DNA from: Schizochytrium sp. CCTCC M209059
Lineage: Eukaryota > Sar > Bigyra > Thraustochytrida > Thraustochytriidae
Reading direction: 5' to 3'
Assembly (NCBI GenBank): GCA_000818945.1
Contig: KN805394.1
Coordinates: 93,487-145,341 of the forward strand
DNA length: 51,855 nucleotides
In this document: in pieces, positions 22,794 through 33,181 of the stretch
Layout: every line of letters begins with the position of its first letter
Numbering within the stretch: position 1 is the first letter of the stretch
Program-made: the position numbers and the translations under genes
The notes under the pieces: generated by a model
Told to the model about the DNA's origin: nothing
Seen by the model: the letters and a program-made list of their open reading frames with translations, nothing else
The model's database searches: none

Positions 22794-22829
22794 GCGCTTT
22801 GCTTCTACCCGCTCGCTTGGCCGCTCAAG

Positions 22830-25800
22830 ATGAGCGACGCGCGTAAGAGCGTCGGCACGGGCGCCACCGCTGGCGCGTCCGCAGGCAAGAAGGCCCAAAA
22901 GCTAGGTACGTTAGCGCTCCAACGCAAACGAGCATCGTGCAAGACACACCAAACGCCAAAACATGTGCTCTTGCATCTTCGCCGCCGCGACGACTTGCAC
23001 ACTCGAGGGCCAGCCTGCTTGACACGAAGACACCGCGAGCGTCTGTCGCGATGCATTATGCACTCTTCATCATTTGGTATGAAACCTTCTTCCCCGCTTT
23101 CAACCTCTCGCGGGGGAAAGGGAGCTTACCGACTTGCTGCATTGAACGAAAACCGCCATGCTGAGGTTGACTTTACTGACATCATCACGAACGCCATGCA
23201 CAGGAAACGGATGGTACGCCGCATATAGTGCCAAGCATGGACGCCTCTACTACTTTAACACGGCCACCAAGCAACGCCAGTGGACCGAGCCCGACGAGGT
23301 CAAGATTAAATTCCCACCTCGAAAGCAGGACGACGCCCAGACTTCGTCGCCGTCGTCTGCAGAGAAAGGCGCCAACGCCAAAAACGCCACCTCACCGCAC
23401 TCTGCAGGGTCCCACCCATCTGGAAATTCAGCCGGGTCAACCTTGCCCGGGCGCAATTGGACCAAGCATTGGGATGAAAAGCGAAAACGTCACTACTACT
23501 TCAACAAGCGCACAGGGCAAAGCTCTTGGGAAAACCCTGAGCTCATTCGCGCACACAATAACGACATCCGTGCTCAAATCTTTGACAATGTCGACGCAAA
23601 TCCGACGCCTCCTCCTACTACTCCTTCGCCCACATCTACGCCCAAAGAGGCTCATCCCACGTCTCGATCCTCATCGCCTGCTCCTTCCCAGGATGCTTCC
23701 CGAGCCGCCCCAAGGCAACGACCCCCACTCATTGATACGGCTCGAAGAAGCAACGGGCATAACGCCACCACGCAAGCAAATGATCACCAAGGTGACAGTC
23801 GAGAGCCTGGCGAGGATGACTTTCGTTCCCCGGCAAATACCCCTCCAGGAGCAATGGTCTCGGTTCCTGGTGGCGCCAGCAAGCATCAGCAGAGTCTCGA
23901 GGAAACCGTTCACCAGGTTAACATCACAGCCCGAACTACGACAACGACAACGACCGGATTGACTGATGCAGAGCACGATCGCAAGGAGGCCCAAGAACGT
24001 GCCGAATCGCCTCATCCTGATGACGCTGACCTTCGTGGCGCCGTTGCTCGCGCCCTCATCTCGCGTGACAGCTCGAGGTCTTTTCGCGCCACAAGTGACG
24101 ATAGTGGATACTATGCGGTCGAAAGCGAAGTCGAAGACGCGATCGACGTTCGGGACGATGCGCGGGCGCTCCACACTGACAACGAAGAGAACACTGATGA
24201 TGGTGATGATGATGAAGACGACGAAATTGATGAACAGGCTGGCCACTCGCAAGATGGGGAGTCACATCCTTCTCACCGGAATGAAAAGGCTGGCAGCTCA
24301 GATGTAGAGACTGAATCCAGTTCATCTGCCCACGGCAAAAGCCGTCAAGTCGCACAATCTGTCGATGAAAGTTCCGCAAGTGAACATGTAATCACTCATC
24401 ACAACCACGAGCAGGACCAAACACCCGGCGAAGCGAGCAGATCCGCTCGGCACGACAGCGCTGAAGACTCCCATGCCCAAGACAGCGAGCTTGATTCCGA
24501 CTCGGACTTGCACCAATCTAGCGCTGCAAGCGAGGTCAGCGTCTTGCAAGACATTCGTGACCCGCGTCGTTCGAGCTACGAAAGCGGCAAACGTCATCTC
24601 CGTGCTGACGATCATTTGAGTGACTCAGAGGATGAAATATCGTCGTCACCTGATCATCGAGATGCCAGCGGCTCCACTGGAGAAGATCTCGCGCCAGTAG
24701 ATGCAGGAAGATCAGCCAGCATTGATGATGCCAAAGAAATCGCCGAGGTGGCGAAAAAACGAGAAGTGCAAGGCAACGATGACGATGACTTCTCCAACAA
24801 CGACACGCCAAGTGAGCAATCTGAAGTCAACCTTCATCAAGATGATGAGCACTCGGAAGTCGACCTTAATCAAGTTGGTGGGCACTCGGAAGTCGACCTC
24901 GATCAAGATGGCGAGCACTCCGAAGTCGACCTTGATCAAGATGGTGAGCACTCCGAAGTCGAAGTTGATCAAGATGGTGAGCACTCCGAAGTCGAAGTTG
25001 ATCAAGACAGGGAACAAAGTGAGCACTCCGAAATCGATGATGGAAGAACCTCTGATGATGCACATCATGCAGTTGATGATGATAATGATGCCCATAGTGA
25101 TGATGCTGATGCGCATGGGGACAGCGATGCACATGGTGATGACGAGGATGCGCAAAGTGAGGAGTCTCTACACAATGACAGCCTTAATAGAAATGCACAA
25201 GTGGGGCACTCTGAAGATGAAGATAGCAGAGCTTCTCACTCTCCCGAAAAAAACGAGCAAATGTCAGAGGCTCTGAGTCCTCGCGCAAGCATCGACGCCG
25301 TCTCACGTCGGAGAATGGGCAGCGAAGTCGGCATGTACAACGAGGACCATACTGCCGGCAAGGAGAGCGAAGAAGGCGACGAAGCGGACGAGATCGAGGA
25401 TAAGGACACCCAAGATATTGACCTTGCCCAGGGCGGGAGCGACAAGGAGGATGTTGAAGACGCGAGGACCACGGAAGCGAATCGAGACGACTCCACTGAA
25501 GCTAGCAACAATAGTGATTTTGGTGCAAAAGCGAGAAAGACAACCGGTAGTTCAACCAAGGATTTGCAAATCAATCCTAGCGCAGTATCGCGATCGTTTT
25601 CGACAAAAAAGGAGCGGCCTCCGCTCCCTCCACGATCCCCACGCTCCGGAGATTCATCGGGGCAAAAAGAATCCGCGCCTTTCGCATCCGATGCAGCTCG
25701 ACCACCGTCGCCGCCGCGCCCCGTTTCCCTCGGGAAAGCCACCGCTACATTTTCTTCTTCTTCTTCTTCTTCTTCTTCTTCTTCGTCTTCGACAACGACA

Positions 25801-26856
25801 CAAAATGGGCCTCGCGTGCAAGCCCCTCCACCTCCTGCGGGACCTCCGCCTACACGTCCGCAGCGTCCAGCGTATCTTCGATCCGCATCCGCTCCGGTAC
25901 CTGGCGATGTCCACCAGGCAAGTCCATTTGTCACTGCGCCACGAAAACTTGGGTCATCCATCTTGAGCCGGATCAATCGCTTGCAAGAGCAACACAACAG
26001 CTCGCGACAAAGGAACCGGGAGAGGCGCAAAAGCCTCATTATGCTTGAAGGCGCAAAGCTGGCAGCAGAGTCGAGTGATGAAGAGGATGCCAAAGATGCT
26101 CGGCAAAAGCAAGGCTCCGATGACTGTGACGCGAAAGACACTGCAAGCAACAGCAGCCAGGCAGCCTTGAGTTCGGACGATAAAGACGATGCACAACCTG
26201 ATGATGATCGCTCCATCTCAGTTGCCACTGTTACCAACGAGGAGGATCTTGAAGTTACAGCCGAGGCACGTATGCGGTCAACCTCGCTGTCTTTCCGCCA
26301 CACTGTCCACCGTTTCTCGACATCTCTTGAAGAGCGAAACCAAAATCATAACAAGGATACCGATGCGGCTTCTCACTCAAGTGGAGGATGGTCCGCGGAT
26401 GAAGGCGATGCAGACAAGCAAGATGCGCAAGATGATGCTGTTATGCATCGCCCAAGAAACAGCGTCGCAAACCCCAAAGACCAAGCAAGCAGAAATGGCA
26501 ATGGTGCACCGAAGGCTTTGCACGTCGATACAGGTAAAGATGGCGCGAATGAAGGCGACGAAGCGAGCTCAAGCTTTTCTCCCTCTTTTCGCATGGACCA
26601 AAATGGAGAGCTGCTTGTTTCCCTCTACGAGAACGAGGATGGCAAGTCTGCCCAGTGGCTTTCTTTGGAAAGCCACGAGTGTAAGGCGCTTGCAGACGAA
26701 CAGGACGCGGGGTTTGACGATGAGTTCACCAGCATGCTTGAGTTCCGCGAGCCTGAAAAGGCTTGGATCAAGAATTTGGAGGACCAAGATTGCTACCTTG
26801 ACCTCGTCGAGTCGCTTATAGAAAAGACGATCCAAAAACCAAACGCTGACTCATAG
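22830..26856 (+). CDS. Two-WW-domain acidic scaffold protein, two exons
   Basis: Exons are 22830-22905 and 23204-26856, giving 1242 residues. The join is supported because the first WW domain begins right at the acceptor and the frame continues from the ATG at 22830, which has the context CTCAAGATG. WW1 spans about 28-57 (W29, YYF at 41-43, W52) and WW2 about 110-138 (W111, YYF at 123-125, W134); both keep the 23-residue spacing between tryptophans. The long middle is acidic and Ser/Asp/Glu-rich. It includes six 11-residue repeats from residue 564 with DLDQDGE cores, SH3-ligand-like proline runs (PPLPPRSPR, PPPPAGPPP), a serine run and a basic stretch. The last ~80 residues look folded, with no family recognised. 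WW domains bind proline-rich or phosphorylated ligands, so a scaffold role is inference. It faces the PH/ankyrin gene. Confidence 0.9.
22906..23203 (+). other. GT-AG intron of the WW gene
   Basis: The donor is GTACGT and the acceptor is CACAG. A branch-point-like TTTACTGAC lies at about 23172-23180, some 23 bases before the acceptor. The 298-base intron has phase 1: the single G at the end of exon 1 completes a glycine codon with GA from exon 2. It is the only intron I can place with confidence in the window. Confidence 0.85.
24817..25040 (+). repeat. 33-bp coding repeats in the WW gene
   Basis: Six tandem 33-bp units, the fifth extended by nine bases, encode 11-residue repeats of the form HSEVDLDQDGE. 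The units differ mostly by single substitutions, with the first and second the most diverged. They are in frame and therefore expand the protein without breaking it. Confidence 0.93.
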
Positions 26857-27434
26857 CAAGACACTTAAGTCATTCCAATCTTCGTGCCGTCTTTTTCTGT
26901 CTTGGCATCACCTGACGATTGCTAGATTTGTGGCTTACAAGAGCTCCTCAAGTGTTTTTGTCAATTTTCGAGGTTACCATGATTTGACGAGAGCATTTTA
27001 TCAATTCCTCGAGTTGCGCTTTGGCATAAGTCCAACGAGGCTTTTCTTGCCAGATCTGTACGAGTTTTACCTACCGACTGGAGCAGACCATGAACCCCAA
27101 TAATTCGGCGTTCTTCTTCTTCTTCCTCTTCTTCCTCTTCTTCTTCTACTTTCTTTTTCTTCTGCTTCCTTTCTTCTTTGACACGAATATGGGCTCGAGG
27201 TGGTGGAGATCTTGATTATTCACCAGCTTCAGCTTCAGGAAAAGTCACCAGACTAATTTTTATGCTCAGAGAGGTTAACTGTGTGATGCACGGTCGAAGA
27301 TCTTGGAGCTTAGCATGCCCGACTATAAGTAGAGCAGACTCTTCGTTGGGCTCGCTTTGCACTTGTGCTGAAAAAAGAACTAAAAGGTAAATAAAAGATA
27401 ATAAGGAGTATTAGTGTTCATGATCCCGGTTCGT
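26857..27434. other. Convergent intergenic region with a TTC/TCC tract
   Basis: This lies between facing 3' ends and is fairly AT-rich. Bases 27109-27178 are a pyrimidine tract of TTC and CTT words. The rest presumably holds the two 3' untranslated regions; no gene or RNA is recognised. Confidence 0.75.
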
Positions 27435-30400
27435 TCAAGAGGCCTTAGGTCTGCAGAAAAGCACCCCCCAGAACGATGGCAATCCTGACGGAGTAGCTTC
27501 TCCAGCATGCACGCTAGGTGACGTGGGAGAATCCGAAGCATGCGGATTCGCGTGAGCGCGCGTTGAAAGTCCGCGACCCTTGGCGGAATGTGCGCAAGCA
27601 TTCGCGCGCGGTTTCAAGTCTTTGGTCAAATATGCGCGTAGCGAGACCTTGCGGATGCACGCGGCAGAAGAAGCACCATGTCGATCGAGCCAGGTATGAT
27701 AAAAGTTTCGGGCGAGCTCGATAAAGACATCGAGGGCAACCAGAGACTCGGTCTCGTCGACGCGTGCCGCAGCAATGTGTAGGGGGGTGCGGAGATCGTA
27801 GTCTTGGGACTCGAGAATCTTGTTAGTGGAACCGCTTGCAAAGGCGAGCTCCAAAAGACGTCGCACGACGCGGGTCGAGTGAAATTGCGCTGCGAGATGT
27901 AGCACGGACTGCGCCGATGCATTTGTGGCCTCGAGAGGGTCGTGGGCGGTTGGACTGCTCTTTGCCGGCTGAGTCCTTGAAGATACACTCATGTCCGGTG
28001 TCGAGCGGTGTTTTCTAGACGTGAAGGAGGGCGAGTCGGAGTCAAAGGTCCGTAGCGATCGCCGCAACGTGCGCGTAAAGGCTCGATTCAGGGCATCAAT
28101 GATTTGCAATACTTCGGACTCGTGCATGACCGCATAGTCGTCCGTCTCCTCGGGATAGTCATCAGGTGTGCAGAGATTGAGCACGGCGTGCAAAGGGTAC
28201 TCGAGAGACTTGCCATTACGCATGGTGGCACAATGTGGGTCATGGCGCAAGAGAACGCGAACCGCACTGAGCTGAAGCGTTGCGCAAGCCAAATGGATTG
28301 GGTACTCTCCCGTGATCTCATTGCAGCGATAGAGTGCTTCTGGAGAGGCTTGGAGAATTGACTCAAGCACACAGAGGTCGGGCTGCGGCCGGCGCAGCTC
28401 GGCATGCAAAACATAGTCGCCTTCAAAGCAGTCAAGACGGCGATTCTGAATCTTGGCGCAAGCCGCCCGTGGATTATGCTGCACAAGCAACTCGATGATC
28501 CGTCTACGCGCAGCGCCATGCAGCTCATTGTCAACAAGGCGGAGGTCCGTCTCGTCAAACAAGAGATGCAATGCCGGCGTGCTTGGCGTACCCGACGAGA
28601 GGTTGGCGTCCTGCGAGGAGATGGCAGAGTCCATACGCCCCAGGGAAACCTCATCGTCATTAGACGTGTGCATCGTGGGGTCGTCGATCGAAGTAAAAGC
28701 ATGGGAGTCGCCTGGAGGTACAGTGGCATCCCCGAGCAGATCAATGCAGTCGCGCACGGCGTCAACATCGAGCGCGACCACAGCACGCGCAAGCTGAGCA
28801 AAGTGCTGGGCGAGCGAGGCATCAGAGGCGACACGCGGTCGGCGTGGCCAGTTACGGGAATGATAATGGCTGCCGCTTCGTGGCTTTGAGAGGGATGAAT
28901 AAAGGTTTGCGTGGCCTTGGTCGAGGTCTGAACCAAGATCCAGACTCATGTCCATATCGACATCTGCATCAAAGTTTAAGTGCATGAACTGCTGATTCGC
29001 CATGTGTCTGTGCTGTCGTTGCTGCATAGGAGAGGCAAAGTGGTCCATATGGAGCGAGTCGGCGCGTTCATGACGCCGTGCGCCGTCCAAAGGCGAGTGG
29101 TGCAGACCGGGCGAAAAGGAGAGCGATGCAGAGGCCGTCGAGGGCAGCGTCATTGTCGACGGCATGAGAGCCGCGGGTAAACGAAGACGAAAGCTTTGAT
29201 GCTTGAAGAGCTCTTGATGACCGTCTTCTTGTCGTGGATGAGAAGAGAGGGTCTCTCTGTGCTGCTTCTGTTTCTGCTGTTTCTGCTGTTCTTGCTCCCG
29301 CGCGAGCAGCTGTTGCTTGAGCTTTTGCTTTTGAAAAAGCTCCAGCGAGGCGGCTGAAGTCACGGAGGAGAGCAGCACGTCAATGCTGTCCTGGCTAGCT
29401 TGCGAGAGCATGGCCATATTGCCCTTGACGCCACCCGCCCCAGCAGCCACAAAGGCGCCCCGCGCCCCAGGTCCGCAAGTATCGGAAGACTGGCTGTAGT
29501 GCAAGCCGCAAAACTCGCAGAGCGCGTCGACCCACTTTTCGCGTTCGTGAGCATCGTCGGCAGCGAGACGCACCATGGGCTGGCCTCGCCGGATGATGCT
29601 TAGCCGAAACCGCTTGTGACGGCGATTGCCGGACTTTTCAACAATGGAGTCCCGCGTGAGATCAATTTTGCCATCGGGCCCTTGCGCGCGCGCTTCCTGC
29701 TCCGTTTTCGACTGGCGAAAGAAGATGAGATGGCCACCTTCGAAGTACATAAAGTAGCGCGGCTTCCACATCATCCGAACATGATACCAGAGCCAGCCCG
29801 CAGTCTTGAGAGCGCCAAGCGTCTCGGTGCCGCTCCGCGCTCTGCTCTTGGGTGCGCCCGAAGCAGGCGATGGGGCAGCGTCGGGCCTTAGCGGCGATTT
29901 CGCAACCGCTGCTACTTCGGTACAGACGTTTGGAGACTCGTCACGACCGTCCACGGCGCGACGTCCCAGGGCAATTTCTTGAATCTGAAGCTGTCCCGAC
30001 TCGTTCAAGGTTTGGTCCATGCTGCCGTGCTCGTTGCTGGAGCAAGTTGGTTGGCTCGGGCGTTCGTCGTGGTCGTGGTCTTCTTCAGCTACGAAAATGT
30101 CTACACACGTGGTCCCGGCCAGCGTACCACTGGCCAGGTCGTAGACTTTTACGGACTCTTGACGGTGCCCGCGTTGCGTACGATCGAGACGAACAGACTT
30201 GGTCTCTTGCAAGCGATTATCCGATGCAACATCTACGTCAACTTCGATGGTTCCGTCACCGGCGTCGTCGTCGTCTGTATAGAGTACGCAGCCCCGTCTG
30301 GCCGCTCCAGACGGGTCGCGTTTGGTCTCGTCGCCGGCGCTCGCGGAGCTCGCGCTCCGGAGTCTGTTGGAGCTGTGTGACGCGGAGAGAGGGGATGTCG

Positions 30401-30578
30401 TCGTTGACATTGATAACAACGAGGAGGAGGAGGAGGGCTCCATCGCGAGACTGCGCTCGTCGCGCCGTCTACGAGACGGGCAAACGCTAACGCTGACGCT
30501 GAGTTTGTTTTTTGCGAAATCACTCCGCTCGTCGTCATCGTCGTCGACAACGTGAGCGCAAACCTTTTGCGGGGCCAT
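27435..30578 (-). CDS. PH-domain protein with a C-terminal ankyrin-repeat region
   Basis: The protein has 1047 residues in one exon. I use the ATG at 30578; the frame stays open 14 codons further upstream but without another ATG. The N-terminal 250 residues are low-complexity, with acidic and serine-rich patches. A PH domain lies at about 255-357: it opens with GWLWYHVRMMWKPRYF, has an inserted loop, and ends in the helix with the conserved tryptophan (EREKWVDAL, W349). A Gln/Lys-rich coil follows at about 414-440, then a disordered His/Ser-rich linker. From about 668 to 955 there are five or six ankyrin-like units, the clearest being YPIHLACATLQLSAVRVLLR (759-778), SVLHLAAQFHSTRVVRRLLE (891-910) and RTPLHIAAARV (930-940). 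PH domains often bind phosphoinositides and ankyrin repeats bind proteins, so a membrane adaptor role is likely by inference. No ArfGAP, kinase or lipid-transfer domain is visible. Confidence 0.9.
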   Translation of the reverse strand: MAPQKVCAHVVDDDDDERSDFAKNKLSVSVSVCPSRRRRDERSLAMEPSSSSSLLSMSTTTSPLSASHSSNRLRSASSASAGDETKRDPSGAARRGCVLYTDDDDAGDGTIEVDVDVASDNRLQETKSVRLDRTQRGHRQESVKVYDLASGTLAGTTCVDIFVAEEDHDHDERPSQPTCSSNEHGSMDQTLNESGQLQIQEIALGRRAVDGRDESPNVCTEVAAVAKSPLRPDAAPSPASGAPKSRARSGTETLGALKTAGWLWYHVRMMWKPRYFMYFEGGHLIFFRQSKTEQEARAQGPDGKIDLTRDSIVEKSGNRRHKRFRLSIIRRGQPMVRLAADDAHEREKWVDALCEFCGLHYSQSSDTCGPGARGAFVAAGAGGVKGNMAMLSQASQDSIDVLLSSVTSAASLELFQKQKLKQQLLAREQEQQKQQKQKQHRETLSSHPRQEDGHQELFKHQSFRLRLPAALMPSTMTLPSTASASLSFSPGLHHSPLDGARRHERADSLHMDHFASPMQQRQHRHMANQQFMHLNFDADVDMDMSLDLGSDLDQGHANLYSSLSKPRSGSHYHSRNWPRRPRVASDASLAQHFAQLARAVVALDVDAVRDCIDLLGDATVPPGDSHAFTSIDDPTMHTSNDDEVSLGRMDSAISSQDANLSSGTPSTPALHLLFDETDLRLVDNELHGAARRRIIELLVQHNPRAACAKIQNRRLDCFEGDYVLHAELRRPQPDLCVLESILQASPEALYRCNEITGEYPIHLACATLQLSAVRVLLRHDPHCATMRNGKSLEYPLHAVLNLCTPDDYPEETDDYAVMHESEVLQIIDALNRAFTRTLRRSLRTFDSDSPSFTSRKHRSTPDMSVSSRTQPAKSSPTAHDPLEATNASAQSVLHLAAQFHSTRVVRRLLELAFASGSTNKILESQDYDLRTPLHIAAARVDETESLVALDVFIELARNFYHTWLDRHGASSAACIRKVSLRAYLTKDLKPRANACAHSAKGRGLSTRAHANPHASDSPTSPSVHAGEATPSGLPSFWGVLFCRPKAS

Positions 30579-33181
30579 GGCGAGTCCGCCTGCCGCCGCT
30601 GCCGGCCCTCCACCTCTCAAAAGAGATCTGCCGCCTCTCGCCTGCGAAGTGAATGAACTGAACTGAACTGAGCTGAGCTGGAATGAATGAATGAAATGCC
30701 TGCCAATGAGGCTGAGGTTGCTTACACCACACTTTTCCGGTCACAGCTCGATCTGTAGTGCAGGTAGGTCGGCAGCCGGATGGATAGACAGACGGCCGCC
30801 GACGCCGGATGCCGTGTGGTTGAGGTTTTTTTGCGTGTCGTGTGCGCTTCCTTCTCTTCCTTACTTTCCTTTACCCCAGCGCGCCGGGCGAGCCCGCTTC
30901 TGCGCTTCGTCCTCCACTCTTTGCGCTCGCGGTCGACGACGCTCGTCACGCCCGCACCTGGCCAGCTAGCTAGCTAGCTAGCTAGCTAGCTCTCTCTCCG
31001 CTCTCCCCTCGTCCGCGCTCGACAACCTCGCCGCTCGCTTCCTCCGCGATGAGCCTCCTTCCCTCCGCGCCGCTCGCGCTGCTGCTTGCAGCTCCGCTCC
31101 CGCTCCCGCACGGCGCCCGCGGCGTGCCCTCTCTCCCTCTCTCTCTCCGCTCCAGCCTCGCGGAAGAAAGAGGAGCTTGGGCCTCTCTTTCCGCCTGGGC
31201 TTCTTTCTTTCTTTCTTTCCTTCTTTCTCTCCTTCTTTCTTTCTGGCGCGGCCCGGCGCACTCAGGCGGAGAGAGGAACGGGCGGCCAGCTAGGGCAAGG
31301 GCTCCGGCGCGAGCACAGCACGGCGGGCCGGAGAGAGCTGCAGGCAAGGCAGCGAGCGAGGGCTCGCTCTTGCTCGGGTCTTGGCGTGCGTGCTAGCTTG
31401 CTTGGGTGCTTGCTTGGGTGGCTGATGGCAGCGGCGAGCGCGCTCCCCCGTCCGCGATCGAAGCCACGGGCGACCTGGCCCTTGCGCCCGCGTGCCTTGC
31501 GTGCTGGCCGCTCGCGCGGTCGTTCGAGCGTCGCAGCGACCAACCACCGGTCTTTCGTTCTTTCTATCTTTCTATCTTTCTTTCGTTCGTTCGTTCGTTC
31601 GTCCGTTCGTTGGGTGTACGCGAGCACCCTCGACTGCAGTGCGCGCACTCCTGCGTCGCGCGCACCCGGCCCTGCGCGCAGACGGCCACGGAGCGGGCGG
31701 CCGGAGAAGGCCGCGCCGCAGAGCGCAGACAGCCGCTTGCTCGCCTCCTCTTCCGCGCGGCGCGGGCGAGCGAGCTCTCCTGCTTGCTCGCTCACGTGGT
31801 GGCGGGGGCGCGAGCAGTGCGCCTGCTCGCTCGCTCTGCCTGGGCTCCTCCTTGCTTGCTTCCTTCTTTTTCCCTTCTTTCCTCGCAACGACCGACCGCG
31901 GGGCCTCTCGCGCTCCGGCGCGGCGCGGCGTGCGCGGCAAGCAAGCAGGCACGCACGCACGCAGGCACGCACGCACGCACGCACGCACGCAGACAGGCAA
32001 GCCGACGCGCAGCCAACGCGAGCAAGATAGCAAGCCCACGCAAGCAGGCGCGGAGGCGCGCCAGCTGCTTTACTGTACTCCGCTTGCCGAGGCCTCGATT
32101 CAAACTCGCCGCCCTATCCTATCTTATCTTATCTTGACTCGCTCTGCGATGGAGTCTCCTGGCCCGCCTCGCGTCGCCTCGCGTTGCGTCGCGTCGCGTC
32201 GCGTCGCGTCGCCTCGCCTCGCCTCGCCTCGCCTCGCGCGCGCCGCCCGCGCTGCGCTCGCGTGCACGGGCGCGCCGCGGCAGCAGCGAGCGAGCTCGCT
32301 CTGCCGGTTTGAAATCTGCTCTGCTGCGATCGGATGAGTGGATGAATGGGACGGGATAGAGGGAGGGATGGACGGGCGCGCAGGGAAGGCGGGCGCGCGG
32401 CCGGCCGTCTGCGCCCTCCCGCCGCGCTGCTGCTGCTGCTGCTGCCGCTGCTGCTAATGCTGCTGCTGCTGCTGGCCGCGGCCGTGCTCTTGGACGCGGG
32501 ACTCGCTTCGCCTCGCCTCGCCTCGAAGTGGGATTGCTTCGAGGTAATTGTTGTTGTTGTTGTTGTTGTTAATTGTTAGTGTTGTTGTTGTTGGTTGGTT
32601 GGTGATGTCGTAGTTACAGCTCATTCTGCACTGTGCCGCCGCCGAAAGCGCACTTGCGGCCGGCGCATTCTGCACTTGCCGCGGGACCGGCGAACGGTCG
32701 CAGACTTTCGACTAGGCAACGTCTACAGCGCCGTAGCGAGGTCATAGCTTCTGGGACATCTAACGTGCACGGTACAGCCTTTTTTCCACATTCGAGAGCT
32801 GGCAAGTTCAAGGCGAGCGCAGACAAGAACCTTCACCAGGACAACAAGCGAAACCAATTGCTGGCCGCTGCCACTCGCACGAGACAGACAGACACCGACC
32901 CTACGCGCGGTGGAGCTTTCTATCCATCCTTCCTTATCCCTCCGAGTCAGTCCGAACTACGAGAGCCCTTTTTAGAAAGAGACCTAAAAGAGCGGCCGCG
33001 GCACGGTAGAGCGTTGGACCACTTTGCAGGTTTCCAGAAAAGCTTGGTAAGCGCATGTGCATTCTCGAATGACAAACCCGAACGAGGGCGAAACTTGCGT
33101 GCGCGCGCGGCAGGGGCAAGCGACCAGAGTCGGGAGCTGGCTAAAGAAACTGGGACGTGGCGCCGATCGACACGCGCAACG
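30579..33181. other. Divergent intergenic region rich in simple repeats
   Basis: This is the space between two diverging 5' ends. It contains AGCT at 30963-30991, TTTC at about 31197-31245, TTCG at 31581-31610, CACG at 31949-31991, CGCGT then CGCCT at about 32166-32240, CTG at 32429-32475 and GTT at about 32549-32595. The frame of the TPR gene stays open for 183 codons upstream of its ATG, but that extension has no ATG start, crosses shadow composition and is not supported. Promoters for both genes must lie here; I see no distinct element. Confidence 0.75.
30963..30991. repeat. (AGCT)n self-complementary array
   Basis: About seven copies of AGCT. The unit is its own reverse complement, so the whole array is a 28-base palindrome. 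A shorter GCTA array of the same kind lies at 18510-18532. Confidence 0.95.

Larger units (their letters stand above)
12986..22829. other. Ten-kilobase gene-free, repeat-rich tract
   Basis: This lies between two diverging 5' ends. It is CpG-rich and carries dozens of short arrays: GCTT around 13494-13531, GAAA-type at 13760-13800 and 13929-13965, CGCCT at 14335-14361 and CGTCT at 14368-14390, ATCGAT words at 15036-15106, AGT at 15185-15210, AAGGC around 15600-15625, a GCGG array at 16290-16330, GCTA at 18510-18532 and GTCC around 19955-20001. Open frames of 100-390 codons occur in all six frames but show no domain, no consistent codon preference and low-complexity composition, so I support none of them. 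Bases 22340-22430 are T-rich runs, and the final ~250 bases probably hold the promoter and leader of the WW gene. Confidence 0.7.

Noticed and set aside
32633..33181. 183-codon upstream extension of the TPR/Aha1 protein
   Set aside because: The extension begins at a GTG, has no ATG-supported start and no domain; the ATG at 33182 begins the acidic N-terminus typical of such proteins.
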